This document shows, piece by piece, positions 9,763-18,165 of a stretch of 64,000 nt of DNA (position 1 is its first letter; every line of letters begins with the position of its first letter). Source of the stretch: Paenibacillus marchantiophytorum (GTDB lineage: Bacteria > Bacillota > Bacilli > Paenibacillales > NBRC-103111); the NCBI RefSeq assembly GCF_014640555.1, contig NZ_BMHE01000013.1, positions 62,001 through 126,000 on the forward strand. Direction: 5' to 3'. A program made the translations under genes and the position numbers. The notes below the pieces were generated by a model. The model was not told where the DNA came from, did not search any database, and saw only the letters and a list, made by a program, of their open reading frames with translations.

Positions 9763-10707
9763 TTACAATTGCGAGCTGGCCCAGCTTTCATTAATGTTCA
9801 CGTTTAATTCAAAAGGTGTCTCTTGATAAACGTAATAATTCAACCAGTTGGAGAATAGCAAGTTCGCATGCGCTCTCCATGTATTGTAAGGCTGTCTGCT
9901 AGGATCATTATTTGGGTAGTAATTGCGTGGAACCTCAATATCAAGCCCTTTGCTTACATCCCGATCGTACTCCCACTTCAAGGAATTCGCATCGTATTCG
10001 GAATGGCCCGTGACGAAAATATGTTTTCCGTCCCGCGTAGCCGCGATATAGACACCGGAATCCTCTGATTCAGCTAAAATCTCCAAGTCCGGACATCGTA
10101 CTATGTCGTCCCGACGGATGTCCGTGTGGCGCGATTGCGGAACATTGAACACTTCGTCAAAGCCGCGCAGCAGCTTCGTATTCGGCACGCCAACGGTATG
10201 TGGGAATACACCGAACATCTTCTGGTCCAAGGCAAACTTGCGCACACCGAAGTGATGGTATAGACCCGCTTGAGCAGCCCAACAAATATGCAAAGTGGAA
10301 GTGACGTTTTGCTTGCTCCAGTTCAGGATCTGCGTCAATTCCTCCCAGTAATTCACATCTTCGAATTCCATTTGTTCCACTGGGGCACCTGTAATAATCA
10401 TGCCGTCCAGCTTCTCATCTTTAATATCGTCAAAAGTTTTATAGAACATTTCCAAATGCTCAGCGGACGTGTTCTTAGATGTATGAGTTTTCGGATGCAA
10501 AAGAACGAATTCCACCTGCAGCGGGGTGTTCCCAATCAAACGCAGCAATTGCGTTTCCGTCGTTTCCTTCGTTGGCATTAAATTCAGCAATGCAATGCGA
10601 AGTGGACGTATATCCTGATGATACGCGACGGATTCATCCATAGTGAAGATGTTCTCTTGGTTTAAAATTTCTTTGGCTGGCAGGTTGTCTGGAATCTTGA
10701 TCGGCAT
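9763..10707 (-). CDS. metA: Homoserine O-acetyltransferase (MetA family)
   Basis: MetA activates homoserine for methionine synthesis. With ATG at 10707 (after AAAAGGAGTGAACAGG) the protein has 314 residues, and the catalytic residues fall at the family positions: Cys142 (HICWAAQ), His235 and Glu237 (VTGHSEYD). Residue 111 is Glu (GAPVE). In this family Glu here goes with acetyl-CoA, and Gly with succinyl-CoA, so acetyl transfer is predicted despite the usual succinyltransferase label. A GTG three codons upstream is less likely. It is the first gene of the operon and sits behind a SAM-I riboswitch. Confidence 0.93.
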   Translation of the reverse strand: MPIKIPDNLPAKEILNQENIFTMDESVAYHQDIRPLRIALLNLMPTKETTETQLLRLIGNTPLQVEFVLLHPKTHTSKNTSAEHLEMFYKTFDDIKDEKLDGMIITGAPVEQMEFEDVNYWEELTQILNWSKQNVTSTLHICWAAQAGLYHHFGVRKFALDQKMFGVFPHTVGVPNTKLLRGFDEVFNVPQSRHTDIRRDDIVRCPDLEILAESEDSGVYIAATRDGKHIFVTGHSEYDANSLKWEYDRDVSKGLDIEVPRNYYPNNDPSRQPYNTWRAHANLLFSNWLNYYVYQETPFELNVNINESWASSQL

Positions 10708-10751
10708 CCTGTTCACTCCTTTTCATAAGGGTTAAATGGGCTGTAAATGCA

Positions 10752-10936
10752 AAAATGACCTTCTCTGGGATCAGAGAAAGGCCATAGAAAATCAAAGTCA
10801 ATGTCCTTCTCTTATCTCCCAGATTCGCGATGATTCGCGTTTCCGCAAGAATTAGCACCGTGCATTCCTTTGTTTCCAAAGGTTTGTCGGTTGCCGGGTG
10901 TCATAGGGCTAGTCCCTCCACCTACTCTTGATAAGA
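10752..10936 (-). promoter_or_regulatory. SAM-I riboswitch (S-box) of the met operon
   Basis: Read on the minus strand, it begins CTTATCAAGAG and contains GTGGAGGGAC, GCCCTATGA and CCCGGCAACC. These are the core elements of the SAM-I aptamer. It ends in a terminator hairpin (10757-10782) with a T5 tail. SAM binding should turn the operon off. Confidence 0.93.
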
Positions 10937-10961
10937 AAATGTAACGTATGCGATTAAAATT

Positions 10962-10990
10962 ATCATATCCATAAATCTAAGGAAAGTCAA
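10962..10990 (-). promoter_or_regulatory. Sigma-A promoter of the met operon
   Basis: TTGACT (10985-10990), 17 bases, then TATGAT (10962-10967) on the minus strand. It lies 26 bases upstream of the riboswitch 5' edge. Confidence 0.8.
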
Positions 10991-11058
10991 GGCGTTATCT
11001 GGCACTAAAATGAACTTCAAATCTAGAATTTGTAATGCCTTGTCCGCTTATGATATGA

Positions 11059-11077
11059 TTGATACAAAATGTATCAA
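11059..11077. promoter_or_regulatory. Perfect palindrome, likely operator of the downstream small gene
   Basis: TTGATACA and TGTATCAA form perfect eight-base arms around AAA. A possible promoter (TTGTAA at 11030, TATGAT at 11054) places the palindrome over the -10 box and start site, the typical place for a repressor site. The regulator is unknown. Confidence 0.5.
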
Positions 11078-11174
11078 AGAGATCTGTTTAAGATCACTTT
11101 GAACATGGGTATATAAATAAGTAAGAGGTATTGCTCAACCGTTTCCTACATTAATAGTAGAAAAGAGGTCTACC

Positions 11175-11402
11175 ATGACAACTGAAACATCTGACAATTT
11201 CTCGGCCTTCGCCTCCTTGAATCGATATTTCACGCTAAGTCAATCATCGAAACCGACGCTTCAACAAGCAGAAGAGGCCGCAGCCGCGCTATATCGCATG
11301 TATGGAGCAGACACGGAAGAAGAGTTGCTGCTGAAGGATGACCCAGAATTAATCGAGATTTATAACGAAACGAAAAATAAGATTTTCAGTGCCGCCATGT
11401 GA
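11175..11402 (+). CDS. Small conserved-looking hypothetical protein
   Basis: This 75-residue acidic, soluble, mostly helical protein starts MTTETSDNFS and contains the helical segment QQAEEAAAALYRMYGADTEE. I do not recognise the family. It has a ribosome binding site (AAGAGG, nine bases before the ATG) and its own terminator overlapping the stop codon. A likely promoter with a palindromic operator lies upstream. Those signals support a real, separately regulated gene. It is not clearly linked to corA downstream. Confidence 0.65.
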   Translation: MTTETSDNFSAFASLNRYFTLSQSSKPTLQQAEEAAAALYRMYGADTEEELLLKDDPELIEIYNETKNKIFSAAM

Positions 11403-11424
11403 TTTCATGGCGGTTATTTTTTTG
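11392..11424 (+). terminator. Terminator overlapping the stop of the 75-residue gene
   Basis: CCGCCATG / CATGGCGG arms (11392-11399, 11406-11413) are followed by TTATTTTTTT. The hairpin includes the stop codon. Confidence 0.85.
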
Positions 11425-11566
11425 ACACCGATCACACTTTTTCCCCATACTGTATCTAAGCAGCAAATACCCGCAATGAACCAAACTTTTTGGCTTGAAA
11501 GCAGGTATATGAAGGGTTATACTAGACAAGTATTATTCGACACGGACGACAAAGGGGGGCATACGT

Positions 11567-11659
11567 ATGGACGGAGAACCGAGGAGTAGCATCTGCAAGT
11601 TTAGCAAACAATTTCATAGTGTAGGAATGCAGTCGGTTATTCCTTCATTCGGAGCCTAG
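11567..11659 (+). CDS. Possible 30-codon leader ORF upstream of corA
   Basis: ATG at 11567 follows AAAGGGGGG at good spacing, and the frame stays open for 30 codons to TAG at 11657. It contains two isolated prolines and no recognised motif. It may be a regulatory leader peptide for corA, or a chance frame in a leader. There is no codon evidence either way. Confidence 0.25.
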   Translation: MDGEPRSSICKFSKQFHSVGMQSVIPSFGA

Positions 11660-11709
11660 TACTGCCCGATGAACACAACCGGCTGATTCCATGCAAAGGG
11701 GTGGATCAG

Positions 11710-12645
11710 ATGAAAACACGGTGGGTTCAAGATGGCATTTTTACGTTAGTTGATGACGTGACTGTCGCACTTACGCCTCCAACGAGAGGCTTTTATTGGA
11801 TTGACGCGGGAATCGAAGATTTAGAACTACTTCAGCCTATGTTCCATCTCCATGATTTGGCGGTCGAGGACTGTTTAAGTGAAGAGGAGCAGCGTCCCAA
11901 AATTGAAATTTATGATTCGCATTATTTTATTGTGATTAATAGCATTCGTTTCGATGACGAGGAGATTTTCCTTCGTGCACTCAATATTTTCCTAAGCAAA
12001 CATGTCATTATCACCGTTACTCGGCAAAAAATTAATGAAATCCGTGCTTTAAAGCCCTTCCTCTGGGAAGAGGAAGTGAACAGCGCCGACCGATTCCTCT
12101 ACCATCTCGTCGATCTTGTCGTCGATAATTACGTCGCCGTTGGCGATCGTATCGAGGCCAAGATTGAAAAGCTGGAAGAAGACATCCTCATGGCTACCAA
12201 GAAATCTCATTTGAATGAGATTATTGGGCTTCGCTCCGAAATTCTCTGGCTCAAAAAAGTGCTGGTTCCACAGCGCGATGTCATTGGAACTTTAGGCAAG
12301 AAAGAGCTTAGATTGATTGATCATCAATTGCAAAAGTATTTTGGCGACATTTATGAGAACGCCGTAAAAATCGTTGATACCTTCGATACGCTGCGCGATC
12401 TGATGGGCAACTTACGAGAGGCTTACCAGTCCAGCCTAGCTAACCGAGCGAATGATATCATGCGCGTCTTCACGGCGCTGACAACCATCTTCATGCCGCT
12501 AACCTTCATCACCGGTGTGTTCGGGATGAATTTCGATAATATTCTAGGACTTCATGTTGCTCATGGCGATGAAATTGTGCTAGCCTTCATGGGCGCATTA
12601 GGCATTGCGATGTATATCCTTTTCCGAAAAAAAGAATGGCTATGA
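11710..12645 (+). CDS. corA: CorA-type magnesium/cobalt transporter
   Basis: CorA forms a pentameric divalent-cation channel in the inner membrane. The 311-residue protein has a large cytoplasmic alpha/beta N-terminal part and a long helix (about 145-240). Two C-terminal membrane helices follow, the first ending in the signature GMN (VFGMNF). The protein closes with the basic tail FRKKEWL. ATG at 11710 is chosen because it follows GGGGTGGATCAG; an ATG three codons earlier has a poorer site. The leader of nearly 300 bases upstream holds a possible small ORF. The substrate (Mg2+, Co2+ or Ni2+) cannot be told from the sequence. Confidence 0.92.
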   Translation: MKTRWVQDGIFTLVDDVTVALTPPTRGFYWIDAGIEDLELLQPMFHLHDLAVEDCLSEEEQRPKIEIYDSHYFIVINSIRFDDEEIFLRALNIFLSKHVIITVTRQKINEIRALKPFLWEEEVNSADRFLYHLVDLVVDNYVAVGDRIEAKIEKLEEDILMATKKSHLNEIIGLRSEILWLKKVLVPQRDVIGTLGKKELRLIDHQLQKYFGDIYENAVKIVDTFDTLRDLMGNLREAYQSSLANRANDIMRVFTALTTIFMPLTFITGVFGMNFDNILGLHVAHGDEIVLAFMGALGIAMYILFRKKEWL

Positions 12646-12662
12646 ACGAATCCGCCGAACAC

Positions 12663-12713
12663 AAGATAAGGGCTTCTTGCAAGCAGCACGCTGCTAACAA
12701 GCAGCCCTTATCT
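12663..12713. terminator. Shared terminator between convergent corA and tyrS
   Basis: Outer arms AGATAAGGGCT / AGCCCTTATCT, with an inner AGCAGC/GCTGCT pair, lie between the two stop codons. The T-tracts are weak on both sides. Confidence 0.55.
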
Positions 12714-12716
12714 GAT

Positions 12717-13976
12717 TTAAACCAACTTAATTTGAATAAATTTACGTTTACCTACCTGCACAATATCTCCGTCACTTGGCTTAACTGATGCATGAATATC
12801 CGTTATCTTCTGTTCATTGATCTTCACTGCGCCCTGCTCCACACTTCGTCTCGCGTCGCTGTTAGAAACACTCATGCCCAGATTAACGAGAAGTTGAATG
12901 ATGGAGAGTTGGCCGTTGGCCAACTGACTAACAGGCAGCTGCCCTTCCTCCATTTCATCCGGCAACGCCTTCTTCTGAAAGACGGTTATGAAATGCTGCT
13001 CAGCTTCATCTGCCGCTTGTGCGTTATGGTACATGCGAACGTAGGATTTGGCCAGATTCAGCTTCGCATCTCTTGGGTGGACCGTCCCCGCTTCCAAACC
13101 TTCCTTCAGCTCAACCAAATCTTCATTGGACAACATCGTCGTCAACTCATAGTACTTGGTCATGAGGGTATCTGGAATTGACATCGTTTTACCGAAAATA
13201 TCATTCGGGTGCTCATCGATGCCGATGTAGTTGCGCAGACTCTTGCTCATCTTCTGGACACCATCGAGTCCTTCCAGCAGCGGCATCAGAATAGCCACCT
13301 GCCCTTCTTTCATCTCGTAAGCCCCTTGCAGTGTGCGGCCCATCAAAATATTAAAGGTCTGGTCGGTCCCCCCCAGTTCAATGTCTGTTTCAAGCGAAAC
13401 CGAATCATACGCTTGCATCAAGGGATAGAAAAACTCATGCACATGTATGGGCTGATTGGCTGCATATCTTTTGGCAAAATCGTCACGTTCAAGCATGCGC
13501 GCAACCGTAACTTTGCCCGCTAGCTTGAGCACATCATCAAACTTCAACGCTCCTAGCCAACTTGAATTGTAGTAAAAGGTCGTTTTGGTAAGATCCAAAA
13601 TTTTGCTCAATTGTGTCTGATAGGTCTGCGCATTATGCTGCACATCTTCCTCCGACAACTGTTTGCGCGTTTCCGATTTACCTGTAGGATCCCCGATCCG
13701 CCCTGTGAAGTCGCCAATAATGAGCTGCACCTCATGCCCCAAATCCTGAAATTGCCGCAACTTCTGCAAGACAACGGTATGACCGATGTGAATATCGGGA
13801 GCAGATGGGTCTAGCCCCAACTTCACTCTCAGGGGAATGCCCGTCACCACCGCTTTGATAATTTTCTGTTTGAGCGCTTCTTCCGGCACAATGTTAGCAG
13901 TACCTCGTTTGATGATGAGAAGCTGACGTTCTACTTCCTTCTGCTGTTCATCGGTTAACTGATTCCATGTCAACAT
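12717..13976 (-). CDS. tyrS: Tyrosine-tRNA ligase
   Basis: TyrRS charges tRNA-Tyr. The 419-residue class I enzyme has the HIGH motif as PDIHIGHTVVL (near residue 58), the KMSKS motif exactly as KMSKS (VQKMSKSLRNYIG), and a C-terminal S4 RNA-binding domain (about 350-415). The exact KMSKS and the GDPTGKSETRKQL segment place it with the TyrZ-like branch. The start is ATG at 13976 behind GGAGGAGGGATC. It is controlled by the T-box leader immediately upstream. Confidence 0.96.
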   Translation of the reverse strand: MLTWNQLTDEQQKEVERQLLIIKRGTANIVPEEALKQKIIKAVVTGIPLRVKLGLDPSAPDIHIGHTVVLQKLRQFQDLGHEVQLIIGDFTGRIGDPTGKSETRKQLSEEDVQHNAQTYQTQLSKILDLTKTTFYYNSSWLGALKFDDVLKLAGKVTVARMLERDDFAKRYAANQPIHVHEFFYPLMQAYDSVSLETDIELGGTDQTFNILMGRTLQGAYEMKEGQVAILMPLLEGLDGVQKMSKSLRNYIGIDEHPNDIFGKTMSIPDTLMTKYYELTTMLSNEDLVELKEGLEAGTVHPRDAKLNLAKSYVRMYHNAQAADEAEQHFITVFQKKALPDEMEEGQLPVSQLANGQLSIIQLLVNLGMSVSNSDARRSVEQGAVKINEQKITDIHASVKPSDGDIVQVGKRKFIQIKLV

Positions 13977-14002
13977 ATGATCCCTCCTCCTCCGAATGAG
14001 AA

Positions 14003-14300
14003 CACAAAAAAGACAACCTCCTTGTCCACAAAGGGACGAGAAGATTGTCTCGCGGTACCACCCTAATTAAAGAGAACGATTTGCCAATTGCGCGCAAAAA
14101 TTCCCTTTCACTTCGTTATTTAACGACAAATATATGCCGGGTATAAGCTACTGGTGCCCTTGCGGACAGGTTCCCTTAACCAACTCAGAACTGTAATTCA
14201 GAGTTATGCTTGCATCGGTTTGCACCTGACACCGACTCTCTGCAGCAGTGGCATTTCTCCTACTTAGGGCGCAGCCCCTGTTCGTCATCGCTTTGCTTGA
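14003..14300 (-). promoter_or_regulatory. T-box leader of tyrS (tRNA-Tyr sensing)
   Basis: The T-box AGGGTGGTACCGCGAGAC lies at 14047-14063 on the minus strand, followed by a long terminator hairpin with T6 (about 14005-14050). A TAC specifier candidate (GAATTACAGTT) is at 14193-14195. The 5' limit is approximate. Confidence 0.92.
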
Positions 14301-14348
14301 TATGTAGATTATTGATTATTTAATCACATTAGCTGATCGCTGTCAATC

Positions 14349-15362
14349 TTAGCTTGCCGCTTGCGCGCTAAGATTCTCTTTCTCCCTGCGGAAACGCAAG
14401 CGGAGCAGGCGCAGCCACTCATAGGCTCGGTCGAGTTCTTTCCCTTTGAGCTCTTCCGTGCCGATCAGTCGTTGCAGCACCGGCTTCAAGTACCGGTCAC
14501 CTTCGGATTCGAAAGCGTTCCACGCTTTTATTTGCTCTTCCTCGGCGATCGAAATCAGTTCCGCTTCAACAAGCGGATCCATATCATAGCCCTCTCTGTC
14601 CAATTCCTCTACCCAGAGCAGAAGCTCCCGGCGCGGCATCGTTAAGACAGCCTGAAGGTCCCCTAAGCTGCCTCCGCCTGCCACGATTTCCAGCAGCTTG
14701 CGCTTGCTAACTTCGCGATCCAACTCCATACGCAGCTTCTGCTCTTTCTGAGCGAGCAGCCATGCATCGAATTTGGTGGTATCGACACGCTTAGCCACCC
14801 AGTCTAGCGGAAAGCCGTTCGTGCGCGTGTGCTCAGCTGTCAGCCGCAGCACGTCCGCGGCATACATCGCCGTCTTCTGCTCACCAAAGCCTGGGAGCTG
14901 CTGCAGTTCATCCTTACTTTGCGGCAGGAAAACAGAGATCATCCGCAGCACACGGTTTGTGGCGAGAATGTACGGCGCTTTCCCCTCGCGGGCAGCCTGC
15001 TCTCTTCGCCAAGCACGCAGTGATTCGTATACCTCTTCACTTGGATTCTCCTCACAGTAGTACGTCAGCATCTGGGACATTCTAGCCTTGCCGGACAACG
15101 TTTGTGCCGATTCCAAGTCCGTATGAACTAAGGGCCGAAAGCCAAATCTCACTTTCTCACGCAACCCTTGACGGAATGCACCCAGCATTTCATCCCAGCT
15201 TAATCCCTGGTACCACTCATCTTGCACTAGCTTGCCTGCTTGATCAGGCTCACTCCACAGGACACTCCAAATGCCTTGATCTTCACCAATTGAGATTTGT
15301 GCTGATAGGACGCTATGATCCCCCATTTCCTTCTCCAATGTATTCAAAAAAACGATGTTCAT
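14349..15362 (-). CDS. HRDC-domain protein
   Basis: This 337-residue protein has a central HRDC domain (about residues 115-185: YESLRAWRREQA, APYILATNRVLRMI, LQQLPGFGEQKTAMY). HRDC is the small helical nucleic-acid-binding domain of RecQ helicases and RNase D. No helicase or nuclease motifs accompany it. The N-terminal 100 residues and the charged C-terminal half are unassigned. It probably binds DNA or RNA, with an unknown role. ATG at 15362 follows GGGAGGAGAAAGG. Its own promoter feeds into a terminator-like hairpin before the gene. Confidence 0.75.
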   Translation of the reverse strand: MNIVFLNTLEKEMGDHSVLSAQISIGEDQGIWSVLWSEPDQAGKLVQDEWYQGLSWDEMLGAFRQGLREKVRFGFRPLVHTDLESAQTLSGKARMSQMLTYYCEENPSEEVYESLRAWRREQAAREGKAPYILATNRVLRMISVFLPQSKDELQQLPGFGEQKTAMYAADVLRLTAEHTRTNGFPLDWVAKRVDTTKFDAWLLAQKEQKLRMELDREVSKRKLLEIVAGGGSLGDLQAVLTMPRRELLLWVEELDREGYDMDPLVEAELISIAEEEQIKAWNAFESEGDRYLKPVLQRLIGTEELKGKELDRAYEWLRLLRLRFRREKENLSAQAAS

Positions 15363-15402
15363 CCTTTCTCCTCCCAACGCAACAAAATAGTTTCAGAAAA
15401 CG

Positions 15403-15440
15403 AAAAAGCACCCAATCAGCGCTAGGCTGAAAAGGTGCTT
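15403..15440 (-). terminator. Terminator-like hairpin inside the leader of the HRDC gene
   Basis: Outer arms AAGCACC / GGTGCTT and inner arms CAGC / GCTG are followed by T5 on the minus strand. It lies between the promoter at 15460-15488 and the gene start at 15362. It has no T-tract on the plus strand, so it is not a terminator for a plus-strand gene. Confidence 0.65.
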
Positions 15441-15459
15441 CCCTCTTCCTAATACCCAT

Positions 15460-15488
15460 ATTGTACCATGTCTGTCAGATGGGCGCAA
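15460..15488 (-). promoter_or_regulatory. Promoter of the HRDC gene
   Basis: TTGCGC (15483-15488), 17 bases, TACAAT (15460-15465) on the minus strand. Transcription would begin about a dozen bases before the leader hairpin. Confidence 0.55.
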
Positions 15489-15558
15489 GATATGTTTTGT
15501 TGACAGGCTGATATCGGTTATAATGAATTGCATACTAGAAAGAGAATGGAGGGCCCTT

Positions 15559-15852
15559 ATGTCTGATTATGACTTTTTATACGATCATCAAGAAGAAACG
15601 ACAACACGGTTTGTCTGTTTTGTTGGCAATGCTTTGCACCGTTTCGATCTTGCCATTATGACTACAAGCCGTTTTTTCGGTAAAAAACTCGTGATCGATT
15701 TGCAATCCGGCCGCAGTGCTGTTATGGGTCCCGATGATTTGGCCGAAGAAGGCTACCTGGAGCATGTGTTCAAATTGAATGAAGAGCAAGCCCTGGAGTT
15801 GAATGAATTCTTATCGCAAGTAATTGGTTCTATTCATTTTACGGATATTTAA
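15559..15852 (+). CDS. DUF3055-like cytosolic protein
   Basis: This 97-residue soluble protein starts MSDYDFLYDHQEETTTR and contains RFVCFVGNALHRFDLAI, GKKLVIDLQSGRSAVMG and DLAEEGYLEHVF. The order and wording of these segments resemble the DUF3055 family of Bacillales, small proteins of unknown function. The start is ATG at 15559, six bases after GGAGG. Function unknown; the family call is from memory of the motif pattern. Confidence 0.65.
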   Translation: MSDYDFLYDHQEETTTRFVCFVGNALHRFDLAIMTTSRFFGKKLVIDLQSGRSAVMGPDDLAEEGYLEHVFKLNEEQALELNEFLSQVIGSIHFTDI

Positions 15853-15911
15853 GCTCTTCACGGGGGACACTGGAAAAAGCTTGAGCAACCCTGAAAAAGG
15901 AGGCTTTTTTC

Positions 15912-16229
15912 ATGAGTCCTGAATCGCCAGACCACAACCAAGAGCGGAATCCCGGCTTTATTTCGGAAGATCGAGATGCTTACACCGATCTCGAGACAGT
16001 CGAATCCCAGCGCAATGACCTAATCCCCGAGGAGTTTCCCGAGGGTCCTTACGGCACGAGCCTATTAGCCGAATCACTAGGCAAAAGCACACCATGGCGC
16101 AAGGATCAACGACCGCCTAATCGATTCTCCTATGAGAATCAGGAGCTTCACGAGGGCTTGAAACGGGACTACCCCGGTGAAGATGATAATCGCAATGAAC
16201 CAACTCTTGCAGACTCCTCGTCTGAATGA
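15912..16229 (+). CDS. Hypothetical acidic, low-complexity protein
   Basis: This 105-residue protein is very hydrophilic and rich in Glu, Asp, Pro and Asn, with no predicted helix bundle or membrane segment. It is probably disordered. AAAAAGGAGG stands eight bases before the ATG and a strong terminator follows, which supports expression. I do not recognise the family. The preceding gene ends 59 bases upstream, so the two could be cotranscribed. Confidence 0.6.
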   Translation: MSPESPDHNQERNPGFISEDRDAYTDLETVESQRNDLIPEEFPEGPYGTSLLAESLGKSTPWRKDQRPPNRFSYENQELHEGLKRDYPGEDDNRNEPTLADSSSE

Positions 16230-16240
16230 GGAAACAATGA

Positions 16241-16281
16241 AAAAGGAGCTAAGCGGCTTGTCTGCTTAGCTCCTTTATTTT
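16241..16281 (+). terminator. Terminator after the acidic hypothetical gene
   Basis: Thirteen-base arms AAAGGAGCTAAGC / GCTTAGCTCCTTT are followed by ATTTTT. T-runs flank both sides, so it may also stop minus-strand transcription. Confidence 0.85.
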
Positions 16282-16400
16282 TGGCTTCTACTGCTGTAAG
16301 CCTCCGTGCAGAAACTTTTTGAAAGCGCGGTGGGGGCGGCCAAAGCGTATAAGGAGCTGCCGCAATAGTCATTGAACCATGAGGCAAGTAGGCAAGCTCC

Positions 16401-16458
16401 CTTACGAACTCAATACCCTCTATTTGATCAAAATGGGGCATTTGAAATATCTAATGAA
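16401..16458 (-). repeat. Dispersed intergenic repeat, family A copy 1
   Basis: Read on the minus strand it gives TTCATTAGATATTTCAAATG, then CATTTTGATC, then TTGAGTTCGTAAG. It resembles the copies at 16524-16585 and 26402-26463 over about 60 bases. It lies in the 16230-16658 gap, which otherwise holds only the terminator and copy 2. Confidence 0.6.
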
Positions 16459-16523
16459 TCCCTGACACGTTATCTCAAGCAAACTATCACCATTCCGCCT
16501 AAAAGCTGCTCGATAGCGCCAAT

Positions 16524-16585
16524 TGAGTTCATTAGATTTTCAAAGTAGCCATTTTCTTGTCAATAAGCATCATACAGTTCATTAG
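16524..16585 (+). repeat. Dispersed intergenic repeat, family A copy 2
   Basis: It reads GAGTTCATTAGATTTTCAAA, then CCATTTTC, then ACAGTTCATTAG. It is in opposite orientation to copy 1 about 65 bases away, so the pair could fold into a large imperfect hairpin. No coding frame is supported here. Confidence 0.6.
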
Positions 16586-16658
16586 AAGTGTGCTGAATGA
16601 TTGTGGTGGCGCGGGTGCTGGAGAGCCGACCTCCATAGAGCGAGGTCGACTCTTGTAT

Positions 16659-18143
16659 TTACTTGCCCAACAATTCCAAATGTCGGCCAATATGGTGGCG
16701 AAGTCCTGCAGCGAAGACGTCTTCTTGTTCGGCCAGCGTTTGGAAGAACTCATCTGCAAATTGCTTGCTGCCATCGGCATTTTTAGCTTGCAGAAGCAAG
16801 CCATACGTGATGTGCAGCAGCTGGCGCGCATTGTTTTCTTCCATATAATTCGGCAGATCCGCATCGCTCACTTCAGCCAAAGGGACGATAGCGTTGATGT
16901 CTGTTGTCACATGATAGTATGCTGTCGCTTCGTTGAAATGCTCGAACGCATATTGGTGCATGCGGCGGTAGAGGGATGGATTGACTTTCGCTACGACGCG
17001 CACCGCTTCAAGCCAGTTCGTACCGGCTGTTTTGATATGGAACAAACCGTTCGTATATTGCCCGATCAGCGGGAATACGCTGAATTTATCACTGCCGGAA
17101 TGAATGCTTAGCTTGTATTCAAAGTGCACAGCAATCGCGGCATGGCTGGCCAACTCCCGCTCAAACTGCGCGATGTCGCCAATATAGTCGATTCCCTTCT
17201 GGAATTCGCCGCAGAAGCGCGGCGCCATGCTGAAAATGGCAACCCCGCGATCGCGCAGCTCATTCGCCACCAAATAGTGCGCTTCCGGCGATGTCGGTGT
17301 CGCCGTCTCGTCGATGGAGATCTCAAAATCGACTGCGCGATCCAAGGTCACAATGTACTTGCGGAAGATGGCTTCCATGAAATTGATCGCAGCATCATAG
17401 ATCAGCACATCCTTCTTCAGCGCTTCCGGCGTATACGCCAATGTCGCACCAGGCACATTGGGCGCTGCCAGTAAGTAGCGTCCTTCATAATGGCTGCGCA
17501 GACTTGCTGGCAGCTGCTCATATTTGGCTGCAATTTCCGCTTCCGATAAGGATTCGATCGTATTATCGATGTTTTCCGAGCAATCGAGTGTCAGCATCGT
17601 GAAACCAAGACGCAGCGCATACTCGATGTCTTCTTCTTTCTTCAAATGGTCGCCGTCAGCGCCATAACCATCCTTATAGCCTTCTTGGAGAACGGCATAA
17701 GCCGCAGCATCCAAGACATCCTCATACGTGCGTCCTGTTAAGGCAAGCTCACGAATGCTTTGCTGAGCTAGAACGGGACGAATATCTTTGCCGCGAATCG
17801 TTTGAATATGACCTGGACTTGCGATGCCAAGTCGGTCGCCTAACCCCATCGTTGCGACCTGCGTACCGAAAGCTTGCGGCGCGGTGTAGGGTAGGAATTT
17901 ATTCAATGTCAGACGATTCTCATGTGATAAAGGCGCTGCTTTGCCGCCATCCACGATCTCGCCTTGCAGTTGATCATAAAGATCGCCTTCACCAACAGCA
18001 ATTAGCTTCTTCCCAGCTTCTGTTCTTACCAGAACAAGAGAAGTGCTGCCGATTTGTGTGAAAGAGGCCTCGTATACATGGATAGCAGGTGAAGCGAATG
18101 CGGATATATTTCCCGATTGAATAGCTTCGATGAGTTGTTTCAT
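16659..18143 (-). CDS. uxaE: Tagaturonate epimerase family enzyme (UxaE)
   Basis: UxaE interconverts tagaturonate and fructuronate in galacturonate breakdown. The 494-residue protein has the family segments YGADGDHLKK, TLDCSEN, FEISIDETATPTSPEAHY, RFCGEFQKGIDYIGD and HSGSDKFSVFP. The Asp/Glu/His residues in these are suited to metal binding. The length is normal for the family. The start is ATG at 18143 after AAAGGAGGATTTAAGTC. A catabolite-repression (cre) site lies just upstream, and a divergent AraC-type regulator adjoins. No other uronate genes are in the window, so pathway context is limited. Confidence 0.8.
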   Translation of the reverse strand: MKQLIEAIQSGNISAFASPAIHVYEASFTQIGSTSLVLVRTEAGKKLIAVGEGDLYDQLQGEIVDGGKAAPLSHENRLTLNKFLPYTAPQAFGTQVATMGLGDRLGIASPGHIQTIRGKDIRPVLAQQSIRELALTGRTYEDVLDAAAYAVLQEGYKDGYGADGDHLKKEEDIEYALRLGFTMLTLDCSENIDNTIESLSEAEIAAKYEQLPASLRSHYEGRYLLAAPNVPGATLAYTPEALKKDVLIYDAAINFMEAIFRKYIVTLDRAVDFEISIDETATPTSPEAHYLVANELRDRGVAIFSMAPRFCGEFQKGIDYIGDIAQFERELASHAAIAVHFEYKLSIHSGSDKFSVFPLIGQYTNGLFHIKTAGTNWLEAVRVVAKVNPSLYRRMHQYAFEHFNEATAYYHVTTDINAIVPLAEVSDADLPNYMEENNARQLLHITYGLLLQAKNADGSKQFADEFFQTLAEQEDVFAAGLRHHIGRHLELLGK

Positions 18144-18165
18144 GACTTAAATCCTCCTTTAAATT

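Noticed and set aside
15500..15524. TTGACA and TATAAT before the DUF3055-like gene
   Set aside because: The hexamers are only 13 bases apart, too close for a standard sigma-A promoter. They may function with another -35 element, but this is not supported.
16169..16441. 90-codon minus-strand frame in the 16.2-16.4 kb gap
   Set aside because: It crosses a terminator and a dispersed repeat and has no ribosome binding site.
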